Shown in pieces: positions 1 through 7,867 of a DNA stretch of 21,699 bases; the first letter of the stretch is position 1; every line of letters starts with the position of its first letter. The stretch is taken from positions 1-21,699 of the forward strand of contig CAYWXT010000077.1 of NCBI GenBank assembly GCA_964462125.1, read 5' to 3'. The notes beneath the pieces are model-generated. The model did no database searches, was not told the DNA's origin, and saw only the letters and a list, made by a program, of their open reading frames with translations. This stretch comes from JAWLFY01 sp964462125 (GTDB lineage Bacteria > Planctomycetota > Planctomycetia > Pirellulales > Pirellulaceae). Position numbers and translations under genes: made by a program.

Positions 1-56
1 GATCACCAGAAGCCGCCGGGGGGTGGAGTCGAGTGACCGGTCGCGGATGGGGCGAT

Positions 57-2075
57 TCACGCTCCGGCCTCCAAGGTACGTCGAGTGGAGAGATGGGTGA
101 GTTTGAAAGCAGTGCTTGAATCTGCCGGCGGGACCCGCGGCAGTTCAATCACGAACGAGGCGCCTTGGCCGGGGCCGTCGCTCAAGGCCCGCATGTCCCC
201 GCCGAGGCGGCTGATGGCCAGGGCGCAAAAATGGAGGCCCAGTCCGGTGCCGGCGGAGCGGGTGGTGAAGTGAGCATCAAACGCGTGCTGAAGCGTCGAT
301 GGGTCCATGCCGATGCCGTTGTCCTGGAAGGTGATCTGCAACGTTTCATCGCCCGGTTCGATCTCAATGTGCAGTTCCCGATCACCATCCGGCTTGAGCT
401 GGAGCGAATCTTTTGCATTGCCGACCACGTTGATGAAGACCTGCAACAGCATCGACCGGTCGGTTCGGATCGTATCCCGGAGTGCCCCAGTGCGTCGCAC
501 GGAGATTTGATCGCGCTCGAGGCTTGCCCGGCAGCAGTCGATCGACTCGCGGATAAGCTCGCCTACGACGAACGGTTCGGCATCGACCCTTGGCCGCGCG
601 TATCGGCCCTGGTCGCGGATCACATCGTGAATGTGCCGCAGGTTTCCGCCGAGGGTTCCGAGCAACTCTCCCAGCCGCTGCTGGTCCCGCGCCAAGGAAT
701 CAGCCAGGCTCCGCAGGTACATCGGCGTCGCTTCCAACAGTTCACGGTCGTCAGCCGTGGTTCCAAGCCGATCGGCCAACCGATTCAGAGGTTGCACCCG
801 CAGTCCGGCGACTTGGGCGTTGGCAGAATCCATCAAACTGTTCACATTTGTCAGCACGTTTCCGATGTTGTGGATCACGGTCTCGGCGACTTGTCTCGCC
901 CCGGCCGCCCGCGAGGTTTCGCTGAGGCTTCGCTGGGCGTCACTCAGACGCTCGGTCATCCGATCGAAAGCGTTGGCCAGTTCGCCGATTTCGTCATTGA
1001 CCGCGATCACCAGCGGTTCTGTTTCCAACCCCTGCTCGGCGATCCGCTCGGTGTGTTCCCGAATCGCGACAACCGGGGCCACGACGATTCGCTGCAGCAG
1101 CCACAGCAGTGCCAGCAACGCGGCCACCGACCCGAACAAGAAGTAGTTTCTGAAGCGGCGGTTGGCATGCAGGGCGTGGGCACTGATTTCATGGGGGACT
1201 TTCACCAGCAGGTGTGCCAGCTCCGTTGAATCGAACGCCACCAGCGGCATCGCGACGTGCGCCGTTTCCTGCGGGTCGTTGCGAATGACCAACCGGGAAG
1301 GCTCGTCCATCCCGTTTTGAGGCTTGCCCGTGGCCGGTTCGACCGCAAACGGAACGTGTGTTTGCCGGCGGAGGCGGTCGAGGAATTGCTCGTCCAGGGT
1401 GCGTCCCACGACCAGCAGGTTACGGGAGCGGTCAACCGTGTCGCTTCCGATCGCCGGCTTGCGCGCCGGTTCCGACGGCGTCGCGTCCCCAGCTCGCAGC
1501 GGCGCGGCGGCGAACAGGGCAAAACCGCCATCGGAGTCTTCATGGATCCCCGTGGCACGGTCGCCGGGGGACTGCCGGGCGTGGGCGGCCAACTGCTGAA
1601 GCGGCAAATCCTCCCCGTCTTCCCGACCGGCGAGTTGCCCCCGCGACGGCCGGACCCAATGGATCGATCCAGAGCCGTCGGCAAGAAACGCCCAGTCGGC
1701 GGTTCCCAGGCCGAAAAGCGACCCCATTTCTGGACCATCTGGGTCGGCTCCGGTGTCCGCGATGGCAAGCAATTCCGGTCGGTCTGCGGCTTGGTCCGCC
1801 AGCTCGCCGAGATGGCCGAGCTCCCGGCGGATCGCCGAGGAGACGCGGTTGACGTCCCGAACCGCCTGCTGCTGTTCCAAGACGGCGACCTCCTGACGAA
1901 TGATCCTCTTGCGGACCATTTCATCGAGCACGAACAGGGCACACAGGACGGCCGCAACGCCAAGCACCAGTTTGCTGCGCAGCGAACGGTGGTGTTCCCG
2001 CGCGGCGGCAGCGCCGTGCGCGGGTGTAGAGGGATCGCGAGAATGGAGGTTCGGCGGAGCGTTTTGGGGGGTCAT
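57..2075 (-). CDS. Membrane-bound sensor histidine kinase with HAMP domain
   Basis: This 672-residue protein is a transmembrane sensor kinase that should autophosphorylate and signal to a response regulator not seen in the window. A first membrane helix lies at about residues 36-52. An extracytoplasmic sensor region spans about 53-310, and a second helix about 311-333. A HAMP linker follows (about 330-380), then a dimerisation region with the probable phospho-acceptor H402 in the motif IHNIGN. The ATPase domain shows the N box around N553, the G1 box DNGIGM (585-590), an F box (HAFDAHFTT, 597-605) and the G2 box GTGLGLH (609-615). The H box lacks the usual HELRTP form. The sensor region may be CHASE4-like, but that is a weak impression. 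The ATG at 2075 puts a short basic segment before the first helix; no clear ribosome binding site is seen. It lies 160 bp downstream of the Ser/Thr kinase on the same strand and may share its transcript. The kinase assignment is secure; the ligand is unknown. Confidence 0.93.
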   Translation of the reverse strand: MTPQNAPPNLHSRDPSTPAHGAAAAREHHRSLRSKLVLGVAAVLCALFVLDEMVRKRIIRQEVAVLEQQQAVRDVNRVSSAIRRELGHLGELADQAADRPELLAIADTGADPDGPEMGSLFGLGTADWAFLADGSGSIHWVRPSRGQLAGREDGEDLPLQQLAAHARQSPGDRATGIHEDSDGGFALFAAAPLRAGDATPSEPARKPAIGSDTVDRSRNLLVVGRTLDEQFLDRLRRQTHVPFAVEPATGKPQNGMDEPSRLVIRNDPQETAHVAMPLVAFDSTELAHLLVKVPHEISAHALHANRRFRNYFLFGSVAALLALLWLLQRIVVAPVVAIREHTERIAEQGLETEPLVIAVNDEIGELANAFDRMTERLSDAQRSLSETSRAAGARQVAETVIHNIGNVLTNVNSLMDSANAQVAGLRVQPLNRLADRLGTTADDRELLEATPMYLRSLADSLARDQQRLGELLGTLGGNLRHIHDVIRDQGRYARPRVDAEPFVVGELIRESIDCCRASLERDQISVRRTGALRDTIRTDRSMLLQVFINVVGNAKDSLQLKPDGDRELHIEIEPGDETLQITFQDNGIGMDPSTLQHAFDAHFTTRSAGTGLGLHFCALAISRLGGDMRALSDGPGQGASFVIELPRVPPADSSTAFKLTHLSTRRTLEAGA

Positions 2076-2235
2076 GGGCGTTCGTCGGGCCAGCCACTGG
2101 GGTCACCCTCAACCCTAGGTCTCTCCGGAGTTGCCCCGAACGGAACCGGTTGCACACCCATGGAATGCGGTTCGCCAAGCGATCCGCTGAACCACTTCTC
2201 CCAGTCATGACGGTTCGATCAGCGATCGCGATCAC

Positions 2236-4485
2236 TCAATCGAGCGGATCATCCGCTTGGGCAAAGAACCGCCGTGCCGCCGGGTGGAACGCCAAACCCT
2301 GCCATTCCGCAGCGCGGTGACGGGGGATCAGGCCAACGATCGCAGGGGACGCGTCGATCGGATCTTCCCCCGGTTCCTGCCCGTCGCGGTAGAGGGCCTC
2401 CAGCACCGCCGTGACCAACTCCGCGGGCGCTCGCAGACGCGTGGACAAGAAGGCCGTGGTCCCGACGGTCGGGACGCCGCCGGAAGACAAGCTGCCGCCG
2501 GGGTAGTGTTGCGGCTGGATTGTCATCGGTCGAAGCGTCGGGTGTTGCAGTGAGATCTCGATGCCGTTGGGAATCGGGACCAACCTCCACTGCCCGCCGG
2601 CCAGCAACTCGGAGACCAGGGGGCTGCCAAGGCCGCCGCAGATGATCGCGACGTCGGGGGCATCCGCGGCCTTCAGCTCGCCCCAGGGAATGACGACCCG
2701 TGTGACCGTATCGCGGTCCCAGGAATAGGAGGCAAAGATGAACTCAGCCGCCTGGCGAGAGCCGCTGCCGGTTGGTCCGACAGCAACGGGCAAGCCGGCG
2801 ATGTCCTCGATCGATCCGACCGTCGTGGCACTCTCACGCGTCAGCACGTGAACCGCTTCGTAGAACAGCGGCGCGACGACGCACAACTGATCTCCCCGGA
2901 TATCCGAAGCTTGCAGTGGCGCCAAATCGATCTCGCGCGACAGCAGCTTCCGCCGATTTTCGACCGAACCGTCGCTCGGGATGACCTCGGCATCGACGGG
3001 GAACCGCGCCGAGAGGGTGGAGACCAGCGCCGCTGCGACGTCTTGATAGGCGCCCCCAGCCAAGCCGCCCCCAATCCGGATCCGATCAGGCATCGCCTCC
3101 CGTTGACGGATCCAATCGACGAACAAGGCAGTGATCAGCAGCGGCGCTACCAACAACAGGGCGAGCATCGCCGTTTGAAACCGCCGATGACTGAGCGACG
3201 GATGAGACACCCGGCGGCCGGCCAGCGCCGCGATGACCGGAACCCTGGCAAGCCAGTGCCAGGCTTTCAGCCAGCGAGCGTGGGGACGGGCCATGATCGG
3301 GCGGCCTTCCAGATACGCTTCCAAATCGTTTGCCAACGCCTCGGCCGTGGCGTAACGCTTCGCCGGATCCTTCTCCAAACACTTGGCGACGATCGTGTCC
3401 AAGTCCGCCGGCGCGTCACGGCGAATACTCCGCAGCGACGGGGCGGGTTGGTGGGCGACTTGAATCAACGTCTGCATTACCGTGTCGGCGACGATCGGCG
3501 GCCGTCCCGTCAGGCAGGCAAACAGAATCGCCCCGAGTGAATAAACGTCGCTCTGGCGCGTCGCGCGGTCGCTGTGACCGGTCGCCTGCTCCGGAGCCAT
3601 GTAATGCGGTGTGCCCACGGCCGCACCACTGGCTGTGACGCTGCTGTCGGCATCCATATGCTTGGCCAAACCGAAATCGGTCACATGGACCTGATGGTCG
3701 GCACCGATCAGCACGTTGGCCGGCTTCAGGTCTCGGTGCAGCACGCCAGCCTCATGGGCATGGTGAATCGCATGGGCCACATCGCGGACACATTGCGCCG
3801 CCTGCTCGGGGTCCAAGGTCGCACGCTGAATGACCCGTTGCAGGTCCATTCCCTCAATGAACTCCATCGAGAAAAAGTGGTGCCCCGCCCGCCGGCCAAA
3901 TTGGTGCACCGCCACGATACCCGGATGGCGCAAGCGGGCGGCTGATTGGGCTTCGGTATAAAACCGCCGCACCTCTGCCTCATCGGCGAAGATTCCGCTG
4001 CGGATCATCTTGACCGCGACCCGGCGATCGAGCGCCTTTTGATTCGCCAGATAGACCACCCCCATCCCGCCGCGACCGAGGACGCGGAGCAGGTGATAGT
4101 CCCCCAGATCGAACGGCAACGTCGGGCCGTCGTCTCCGACCCCGCGAGCCGCCACCGGCAATGTCTCGTTCAGTTCGCCAGCGGACTCGCCGCCGCCGCC
4201 GATTTGCATCGACACCGTCTCGCCATCGGCAGCGCCCTCCGTGCCGGCGATGGGATCCGCGCCGCGCGCCTCGGCCAAAGTCTTCCCAATGCCCCGGGTG
4301 TCCACGTCAGCCGAGCCATTGCCGGCGGTGGTGATCTGCCCAAGCATGTCCGCCGCGTCCATCAGCTCCCGCAGCTGATCGGCCAATTCCGGAAATTGGG
4401 CCAAGAAGTCCTCCCGGCTGTCCAACTCGCCGGTGTCACAGGACCGCAGGTAGGCGGCAAACGCTTCGTCGAGAGGATCGTGCAT
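2236..4485 (-). CDS. Ser/Thr protein kinase fused to an extracytoplasmic TAXI-type solute-binding domain
   Basis: The protein has 749 residues from the ATG at 4485; a GTG at 4512 would add nine. A short planctomycete-type leader (residues 1 to about 60) precedes a low-complexity stretch. The complete Hanks-type kinase domain (about 130-390) has the glycine loop GRGGMG (137-142), K159 in VAVK, E178, HRDLKPAN (250-257, catalytic D252), DFG (270-272) and APEQ (297-300), so it should be active. A hydrophobic helix at about 438-456 crosses the membrane. From about 467 to the end the sequence resembles the TAXI family of TRAP-transporter solute-binding proteins (IRIGGGLAGGAYQDVAAAL at its start, later GPTGSGSRQAAE). 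A cytoplasmic kinase is therefore joined to an external binding domain, suggesting ligand-controlled phosphorylation. No TRAP permease gene is nearby. It lies 98 bp downstream of the ECF sigma gene, a pairing common in Planctomycetes. The kinase call is certain; the TAXI call is strong but made by eye. Confidence 0.93.
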   Translation of the reverse strand: MHDPLDEAFAAYLRSCDTGELDSREDFLAQFPELADQLRELMDAADMLGQITTAGNGSADVDTRGIGKTLAEARGADPIAGTEGAADGETVSMQIGGGGESAGELNETLPVAARGVGDDGPTLPFDLGDYHLLRVLGRGGMGVVYLANQKALDRRVAVKMIRSGIFADEAEVRRFYTEAQSAARLRHPGIVAVHQFGRRAGHHFFSMEFIEGMDLQRVIQRATLDPEQAAQCVRDVAHAIHHAHEAGVLHRDLKPANVLIGADHQVHVTDFGLAKHMDADSSVTASGAAVGTPHYMAPEQATGHSDRATRQSDVYSLGAILFACLTGRPPIVADTVMQTLIQVAHQPAPSLRSIRRDAPADLDTIVAKCLEKDPAKRYATAEALANDLEAYLEGRPIMARPHARWLKAWHWLARVPVIAALAGRRVSHPSLSHRRFQTAMLALLLVAPLLITALFVDWIRQREAMPDRIRIGGGLAGGAYQDVAAALVSTLSARFPVDAEVIPSDGSVENRRKLLSREIDLAPLQASDIRGDQLCVVAPLFYEAVHVLTRESATTVGSIEDIAGLPVAVGPTGSGSRQAAEFIFASYSWDRDTVTRVVIPWGELKAADAPDVAIICGGLGSPLVSELLAGGQWRLVPIPNGIEISLQHPTLRPMTIQPQHYPGGSLSSGGVPTVGTTAFLSTRLRAPAELVTAVLEALYRDGQEPGEDPIDASPAIVGLIPRHRAAEWQGLAFHPAARRFFAQADDPLD

Positions 4486-4583
4486 GGGCGACGGCTGAAG
4501 TGTGGAGATCACATTGATTGGTCAGGCACAACCCGGACAGCGGCGGGGCGCACTTTCGGGCCCGCTCCGATTGGAACTGCCCT

Positions 4584-5213
4584 TCACCACCACGAGCTGT
4601 CGCCGTTGCCCAAAACGGTACGGAGTCTCTTCAATCCACGTTTCAGGAGCCCAGCGACCGCCATTTCGCTCTTGCCCATCCGCTCCACGATCGCCGCCAA
4701 GGGCAACCCCTCCATGTAGCGAAGTCGGATCGCCTCGGCTTGCGTCTCGGGCAACTGATGCAGAGCTTCGATCAGCGCCATCACCGCTTCGGCCCGAACC
4801 GCCACCCCGCTCGGACTGGTCGTGCTCCCCGGCAACTGGTGGATCCAGGCTGGTCCGCCTGAGTCGTCCACCGCCACCGTCCCCGCTTCGACTTCCCGGC
4901 TCAGGGAACGTTTCTGGGTCGTGATGTGCTGCGTCACCGCCGAAGCGACGTTGTTCTTCAACATCCCGCGAATCCAGCCTGCGAACTCCGCCGGTGTCTC
5001 TCCGCGAAATGCGTGCAGGTCCCGCTTGGCTTCCAGGTAGGTGACTTGAACCAAATCGGCCGGGTCCACCCGCCGCCGCAGCCGTTCCGACAAGTAGCGG
5101 TGTGCCAGCATCAGCAGGTACCCCCGGTACTGCTCCAGCAGCTGGCCGAACGCTTCGTTGTCCCCCTGCTTCGAAGCGACGACCAGTTCCGTGGTCGACA
5201 CGCTACCGTCCAC
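4584..5213 (-). CDS. ECF-type RNA polymerase sigma factor
   Basis: This is a sigma-70 family factor of the extracytoplasmic-function type, about 209 residues. Region 2 covers roughly residues 10-90 (AFGQLLEQYRGYLLMLAHRY, then DPADLVQVTYLEAKRDLHAF). Region 4 covers about 150-205 (ALHQLPETQAEAIRLRYMEG, then IVERMGKSEMAVAGLLKRGL), a helix-turn-helix for the -35 element. No region 3 is present. The first in-frame codons are not ATG. TTG at 5231, GTG at 5213 and GTG at 5201 are possible; 5213 was chosen because GGGAG lies 11 nt upstream. No anti-sigma factor gene follows. Instead a Ser/Thr kinase gene follows on the same strand, as in the planctomycete ECF groups linked to Ser/Thr kinases. The kinase may therefore control the sigma factor by phosphorylation, which is inferred. 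The family call is secure; the exact start is not. Confidence 0.93.
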   Translation of the reverse strand: MDGSVSTTELVVASKQGDNEAFGQLLEQYRGYLLMLAHRYLSERLRRRVDPADLVQVTYLEAKRDLHAFRGETPAEFAGWIRGMLKNNVASAVTQHITTQKRSLSREVEAGTVAVDDSGGPAWIHQLPGSTTSPSGVAVRAEAVMALIEALHQLPETQAEAIRLRYMEGLPLAAIVERMGKSEMAVAGLLKRGLKRLRTVLGNGDSSWW

Positions 5214-5244
5214 GTCGCTGTTGTCTCCCAAAACCGAAACCGCT

Positions 5245-5274
5245 TTGTCAGTTCACCCACCGAACCGCTACACT
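5245..5274 (+). promoter_or_regulatory. Candidate sigma-70-like promoter for the thioredoxin lipoprotein gene
   Basis: A -35-like TTGTCA (5245-5250) is followed after 18 bp by a -10-like TACACT (5269-5274). Transcription would begin near 5281, leaving a leader of about 68 nt before the ATG at 5349. It lies in the gap between two divergent genes, where a promoter is expected. The boxes were matched by eye only, and planctomycete promoters are poorly defined. Confidence 0.35.
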
Positions 5275-5290
5275 CTAACCGATTCCGCGC

Positions 5291-5309
5291 CCGCTTTCAT
5301 CGAAAGCGG
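5291..5309. repeat. Perfect 8-bp inverted repeat in the divergent intergenic region
   Basis: CCGCTTTC and GAAAGCGG are separated by ATC. The palindrome sits between the divergent sigma-factor and thioredoxin genes, just downstream of the candidate plus-strand start point. It could be an operator or a hairpin at the 5' end of the mRNA. No run of T follows, so it is not an intrinsic terminator. Confidence 0.45.
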
Positions 5310-5348
5310 CGCCGGACGAAGTTTCCCCACTTAGAAGGACGGAGCGTG

Positions 5349-6206
5349 ATGAGCCGGTTCATACCGCGGCCCGGGCTTGCCGCCACGGGTCTCGGATTCC
5401 TACTACTTTGCGGCCTGATGCTGACCGCCGGCTGCGGCGGCGGGCCGAGCGACGAGGCAACGGATGTGCAAAGCTCTGACCTGACACCCGAGACCTCGGC
5501 CCCGGCCGATCCTGCAGATGCACCAGATCCAGCAGGTACACCGGATCGAACCGATGCGGCGGATCCCGGCGGCGCGCCCGGCACCGCGACCGCCTCGGCA
5601 ACCAACGGGATCGATGGCGACGACCCCACGCCCGAGTTCGTGTTGCCCCCGGGCGAGGTTCCGGTGACCCCGGACAACGGCGAGGACGCACCGAGCCGAG
5701 GACTTGAAATGCCGAAGCAGAACGATCCGACGAGCGAGACGGGGAGCTCCGGTTCAGACTCCCAGCTGCGTTTGGCAAGCTGGGAGGCGATCGAACAGAC
5801 CGTCACCTCCACAGGGCAAGTCACCGTGGTCGATCTGTGGTCGCTCGCGTGCCCCCCGTGCTTGAAAGAATTCCCCGAGCTGGTTCGCCTGCATCAAGAG
5901 CTGGGGGACCGCGTTCACTGCGTCGGCGTCGATCTCGACTTTGACGGCCGGAAGACGCGGCCGCCGGAGTCCTACCAGCCAAAGGTTGCCGAGTTTCTTG
6001 GGTCGGTCGATGCGGAGTTCGACAACTATATCAGCCAGAGCCCGATCGATGACGTGCTCGCCGAGGTCGGCGTCGTCTCGATCCCAACCGTGCTCATCTA
6101 CGATGCCGACGGCAACCTAGTCAAGCAGTTCGTCGACAGTGGCGAGACTGCGGGATTCACCTACGACGACGACATCATTCCCCTGGTCCGGCAATTGGCC
6201 GGTTGA
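5349..6206 (+). CDS. Thioredoxin-like lipoprotein (TlpA/thiol-disulfide type) with a long acidic linker
   Basis: This 285-residue protein begins with a lipoprotein signal peptide ending in LTAGC, so C29 should be lipidated and the protein anchored outside the cytoplasm. Residues of about 32-140 form a low-complexity linker rich in Asp, Pro, Ala and Thr. A thioredoxin-fold domain fills the rest, with the redox pair C168 and C171 in CPPC and a cis-proline motif (SIPTVLIYDADG) near the end. CPPC instead of CGPC suggests a reductant or specialised thiol-disulfide partner; the substrate is unknown. The ATG at 5349 follows AAGGA and GGAG, and it places the signal peptide at the terminus, so the longer open frame upstream is not used. 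The sulfatase gene begins eight bases after its stop, so the two are probably co-transcribed. Confidence 0.88.
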   Translation: MSRFIPRPGLAATGLGFLLLCGLMLTAGCGGGPSDEATDVQSSDLTPETSAPADPADAPDPAGTPDRTDAADPGGAPGTATASATNGIDGDDPTPEFVLPPGEVPVTPDNGEDAPSRGLEMPKQNDPTSETGSSGSDSQLRLASWEAIEQTVTSTGQVTVVDLWSLACPPCLKEFPELVRLHQELGDRVHCVGVDLDFDGRKTRPPESYQPKVAEFLGSVDAEFDNYISQSPIDDVLAEVGVVSIPTVLIYDADGNLVKQFVDSGETAGFTYDDDIIPLVRQLAG

Positions 6207-6214
6207 GTGTTCCC

Positions 6215-7684
6215 ATGATCGCACCGTTCCGCTTCGCTGGCATCCCGCTGGCCAACGTTTCGTTTGCCCTCCGCTCCGCGCTGCCCCTTCTCACCGGGTG
6301 GCTCCTGCTCGCCTCGACCGTGTTGGCGGAACCAGCCGGGGAGAGCGCCGGGGAGGAGGGGGAGGCATCACCGCCAACGATTCGCAACGTGTTGTTTGTC
6401 GTCTCCGATGACCTCAAGGCGAGTGTGCTCGGCTGCTACGGCGATCCCCACTGCCAGACGCCGAACATCGATCGTCTGGCGGCCCGTGGGATGGTCTTCG
6501 ATCGCGCCTACTGTCAAGCGATGTGGTGCGCTCCCTCGCGGCAATCGTTCATGCACAGCCGATATGAAGGGAAGTCACGGATCAACCTCGGCCTGCACTT
6601 TCGCAACCATGGCTGGTACTCGGCGCGGGTCGGCAAGATCTATCATATGCGGGTCCCCGGTGACATCATCGCCGGTACCGACGGCCGCGACATCGCCTCT
6701 TCGTGGACCGAACGGTTCAACTGTCCAGGACTCGAAGCCCACACGCCGGGCCACTACGCCTGCTTGAACCTCGACCGCTTCACCGAGGAGCTCGAAGGCC
6801 GCCAATCGACAGGGATGCCCCATCGCGCGTTCGTCACCGTGCGGTACGAAGGCGACGGGTCTGACCAACCTGATCACAAGGCGGCGACCAAGGCGATCGA
6901 ACTACTCGACCAACATCACGACGAACCTTTCTTCCTGGCCGTCGGTCTGGTCCGCCCCCACTACCCGATGGTTGCCCCACAGCAGTACTTCGACCCGTAC
7001 CCCTATCAACAAATCGAATTGCCGGAGGTCCCGGAAGGAGATTTGGACGATATCCCGCCAGCGGGGACAGCACGATCGACCTCGCGCTCGACCGGACTGG
7101 AAAAATACCCAGAAAACCAACAGCGGATGTGGGCGGGTTATTACGCTTCGGTGACCTTCATGGACCGCCAACTGGGCCGGATCCTCGACCACCTCGAAAC
7201 GCTTGGACTGCGTGACTCGACGGCGATCGTTTTCACCAGCGACCACGGCTATCACTTGGGCGAACACACCTTCTGGCAAAAGTCGAACCTGCACGAGGAG
7301 GTGACGCGGGTGCCGATGATCGTCGGGGTACCCGGCAAGCCAGCGGGGCGAACCGATGCATTCGCGGAACTGGTCGACCTGTTCCCCACCCTGGCCGACT
7401 TAGCCGGGCACGAGATTCCCGACTCGGTCCAGGGAAAAAGTTTAGTACCGGTGCTCGACGATCCAGCCGCCGAGGTTCGCGACAGTGCCCTCTCGCTTCA
7501 CCGCGGCGGTGCTGCCCTCCGGACGAACGACTGGGCCTTCATCCGATATCCCGACGAATCGATGGAACTGTACGACATGCGGAACGACCCCGAACAGTTC
7601 CACAACCTGGCGGACAACGAAGACCATCGAGCAACGTTGAACGAGCTGAGCGACCAGCTTGACCAGCGGCTTGCCGACCGATGA
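6215..7684 (+). CDS. Secreted type I sulfatase, iduronate-2-sulfatase-like
   Basis: This 489-residue protein hydrolyses a sulfate ester, probably on a polysaccharide. An N-terminal signal peptide (about residues 1-38, ending VLA) sends it out of the cytoplasm. Metal ligands appear as D65 and D66 in VVSDDLK. C105 in CAPSR is the residue that would be converted to formylglycine. D343 and H344 lie in TSDHGYHLGEH. The end has the usual YDMRNDPEQFHNLADN segment. The opening (NVLFVVSDDLK, GCYGDPHCQTPNIDRLAARG) and the length fit the iduronate-2-sulfatase-like group abundant in Planctomycetes. The real substrate cannot be told. The ATG at 6215 was chosen; a TTG at 6203 would overlap the upstream stop by four bases. 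A formylglycine-generating enzyme gene is not in the window. Confidence 0.93.
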   Translation: MIAPFRFAGIPLANVSFALRSALPLLTGWLLLASTVLAEPAGESAGEEGEASPPTIRNVLFVVSDDLKASVLGCYGDPHCQTPNIDRLAARGMVFDRAYCQAMWCAPSRQSFMHSRYEGKSRINLGLHFRNHGWYSARVGKIYHMRVPGDIIAGTDGRDIASSWTERFNCPGLEAHTPGHYACLNLDRFTEELEGRQSTGMPHRAFVTVRYEGDGSDQPDHKAATKAIELLDQHHDEPFFLAVGLVRPHYPMVAPQQYFDPYPYQQIELPEVPEGDLDDIPPAGTARSTSRSTGLEKYPENQQRMWAGYYASVTFMDRQLGRILDHLETLGLRDSTAIVFTSDHGYHLGEHTFWQKSNLHEEVTRVPMIVGVPGKPAGRTDAFAELVDLFPTLADLAGHEIPDSVQGKSLVPVLDDPAAEVRDSALSLHRGGAALRTNDWAFIRYPDESMELYDMRNDPEQFHNLADNEDHRATLNELSDQLDQRLADR

Positions 7685-7867
7685 TCCGGCGAGTGCCTCG
7701 CAATAGATCGGCCTTGCCCATCGTCGTCGACAATCGCTAGGCTCTGGTCGAAAACCCGTCCGATCGCCTTGCAAAGCGGTCGATCGCGTGCAATCGAGTT
7801 TTCGAACCGAACCTACACGCGGATCGGGATGGTCCATGTTTTTGTCGATTTTCCGAAAGGATTTCGG
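7685..7867. other. Intergenic region before lpxD
   Basis: This stretch of 183 bp separates the sulfatase stop from lpxD. A weak promoter-like pair, TTGCCC (7714-7719) and TAGGCT (7738-7743) with an 18-bp spacer, could drive the lpxD run; the -10 box is poor. No terminator hairpin was found. AAAGGA at 7856-7861 is the ribosome binding site of lpxD, six bases before its ATG. Confidence 0.3.

Noticed and set aside
165..2210. Long plus-strand open frames (165-1229 and 1257-2210)
   Set aside because: They run antisense to the histidine kinase, whose domains are clear. Their translations have no recognisable motif.
2848..4719. Plus-strand open frames opposite the kinase (2848-3540, 3946-4719)
   Set aside because: They are antisense shadows of the Ser/Thr kinase and sigma factor genes in GC-rich sequence.
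4926..5348. In-frame upstream extension of the thioredoxin lipoprotein
   Set aside because: It would run antisense through the sigma factor and bury the lipoprotein signal peptide. The ATG at 5349 has a good ribosome site.
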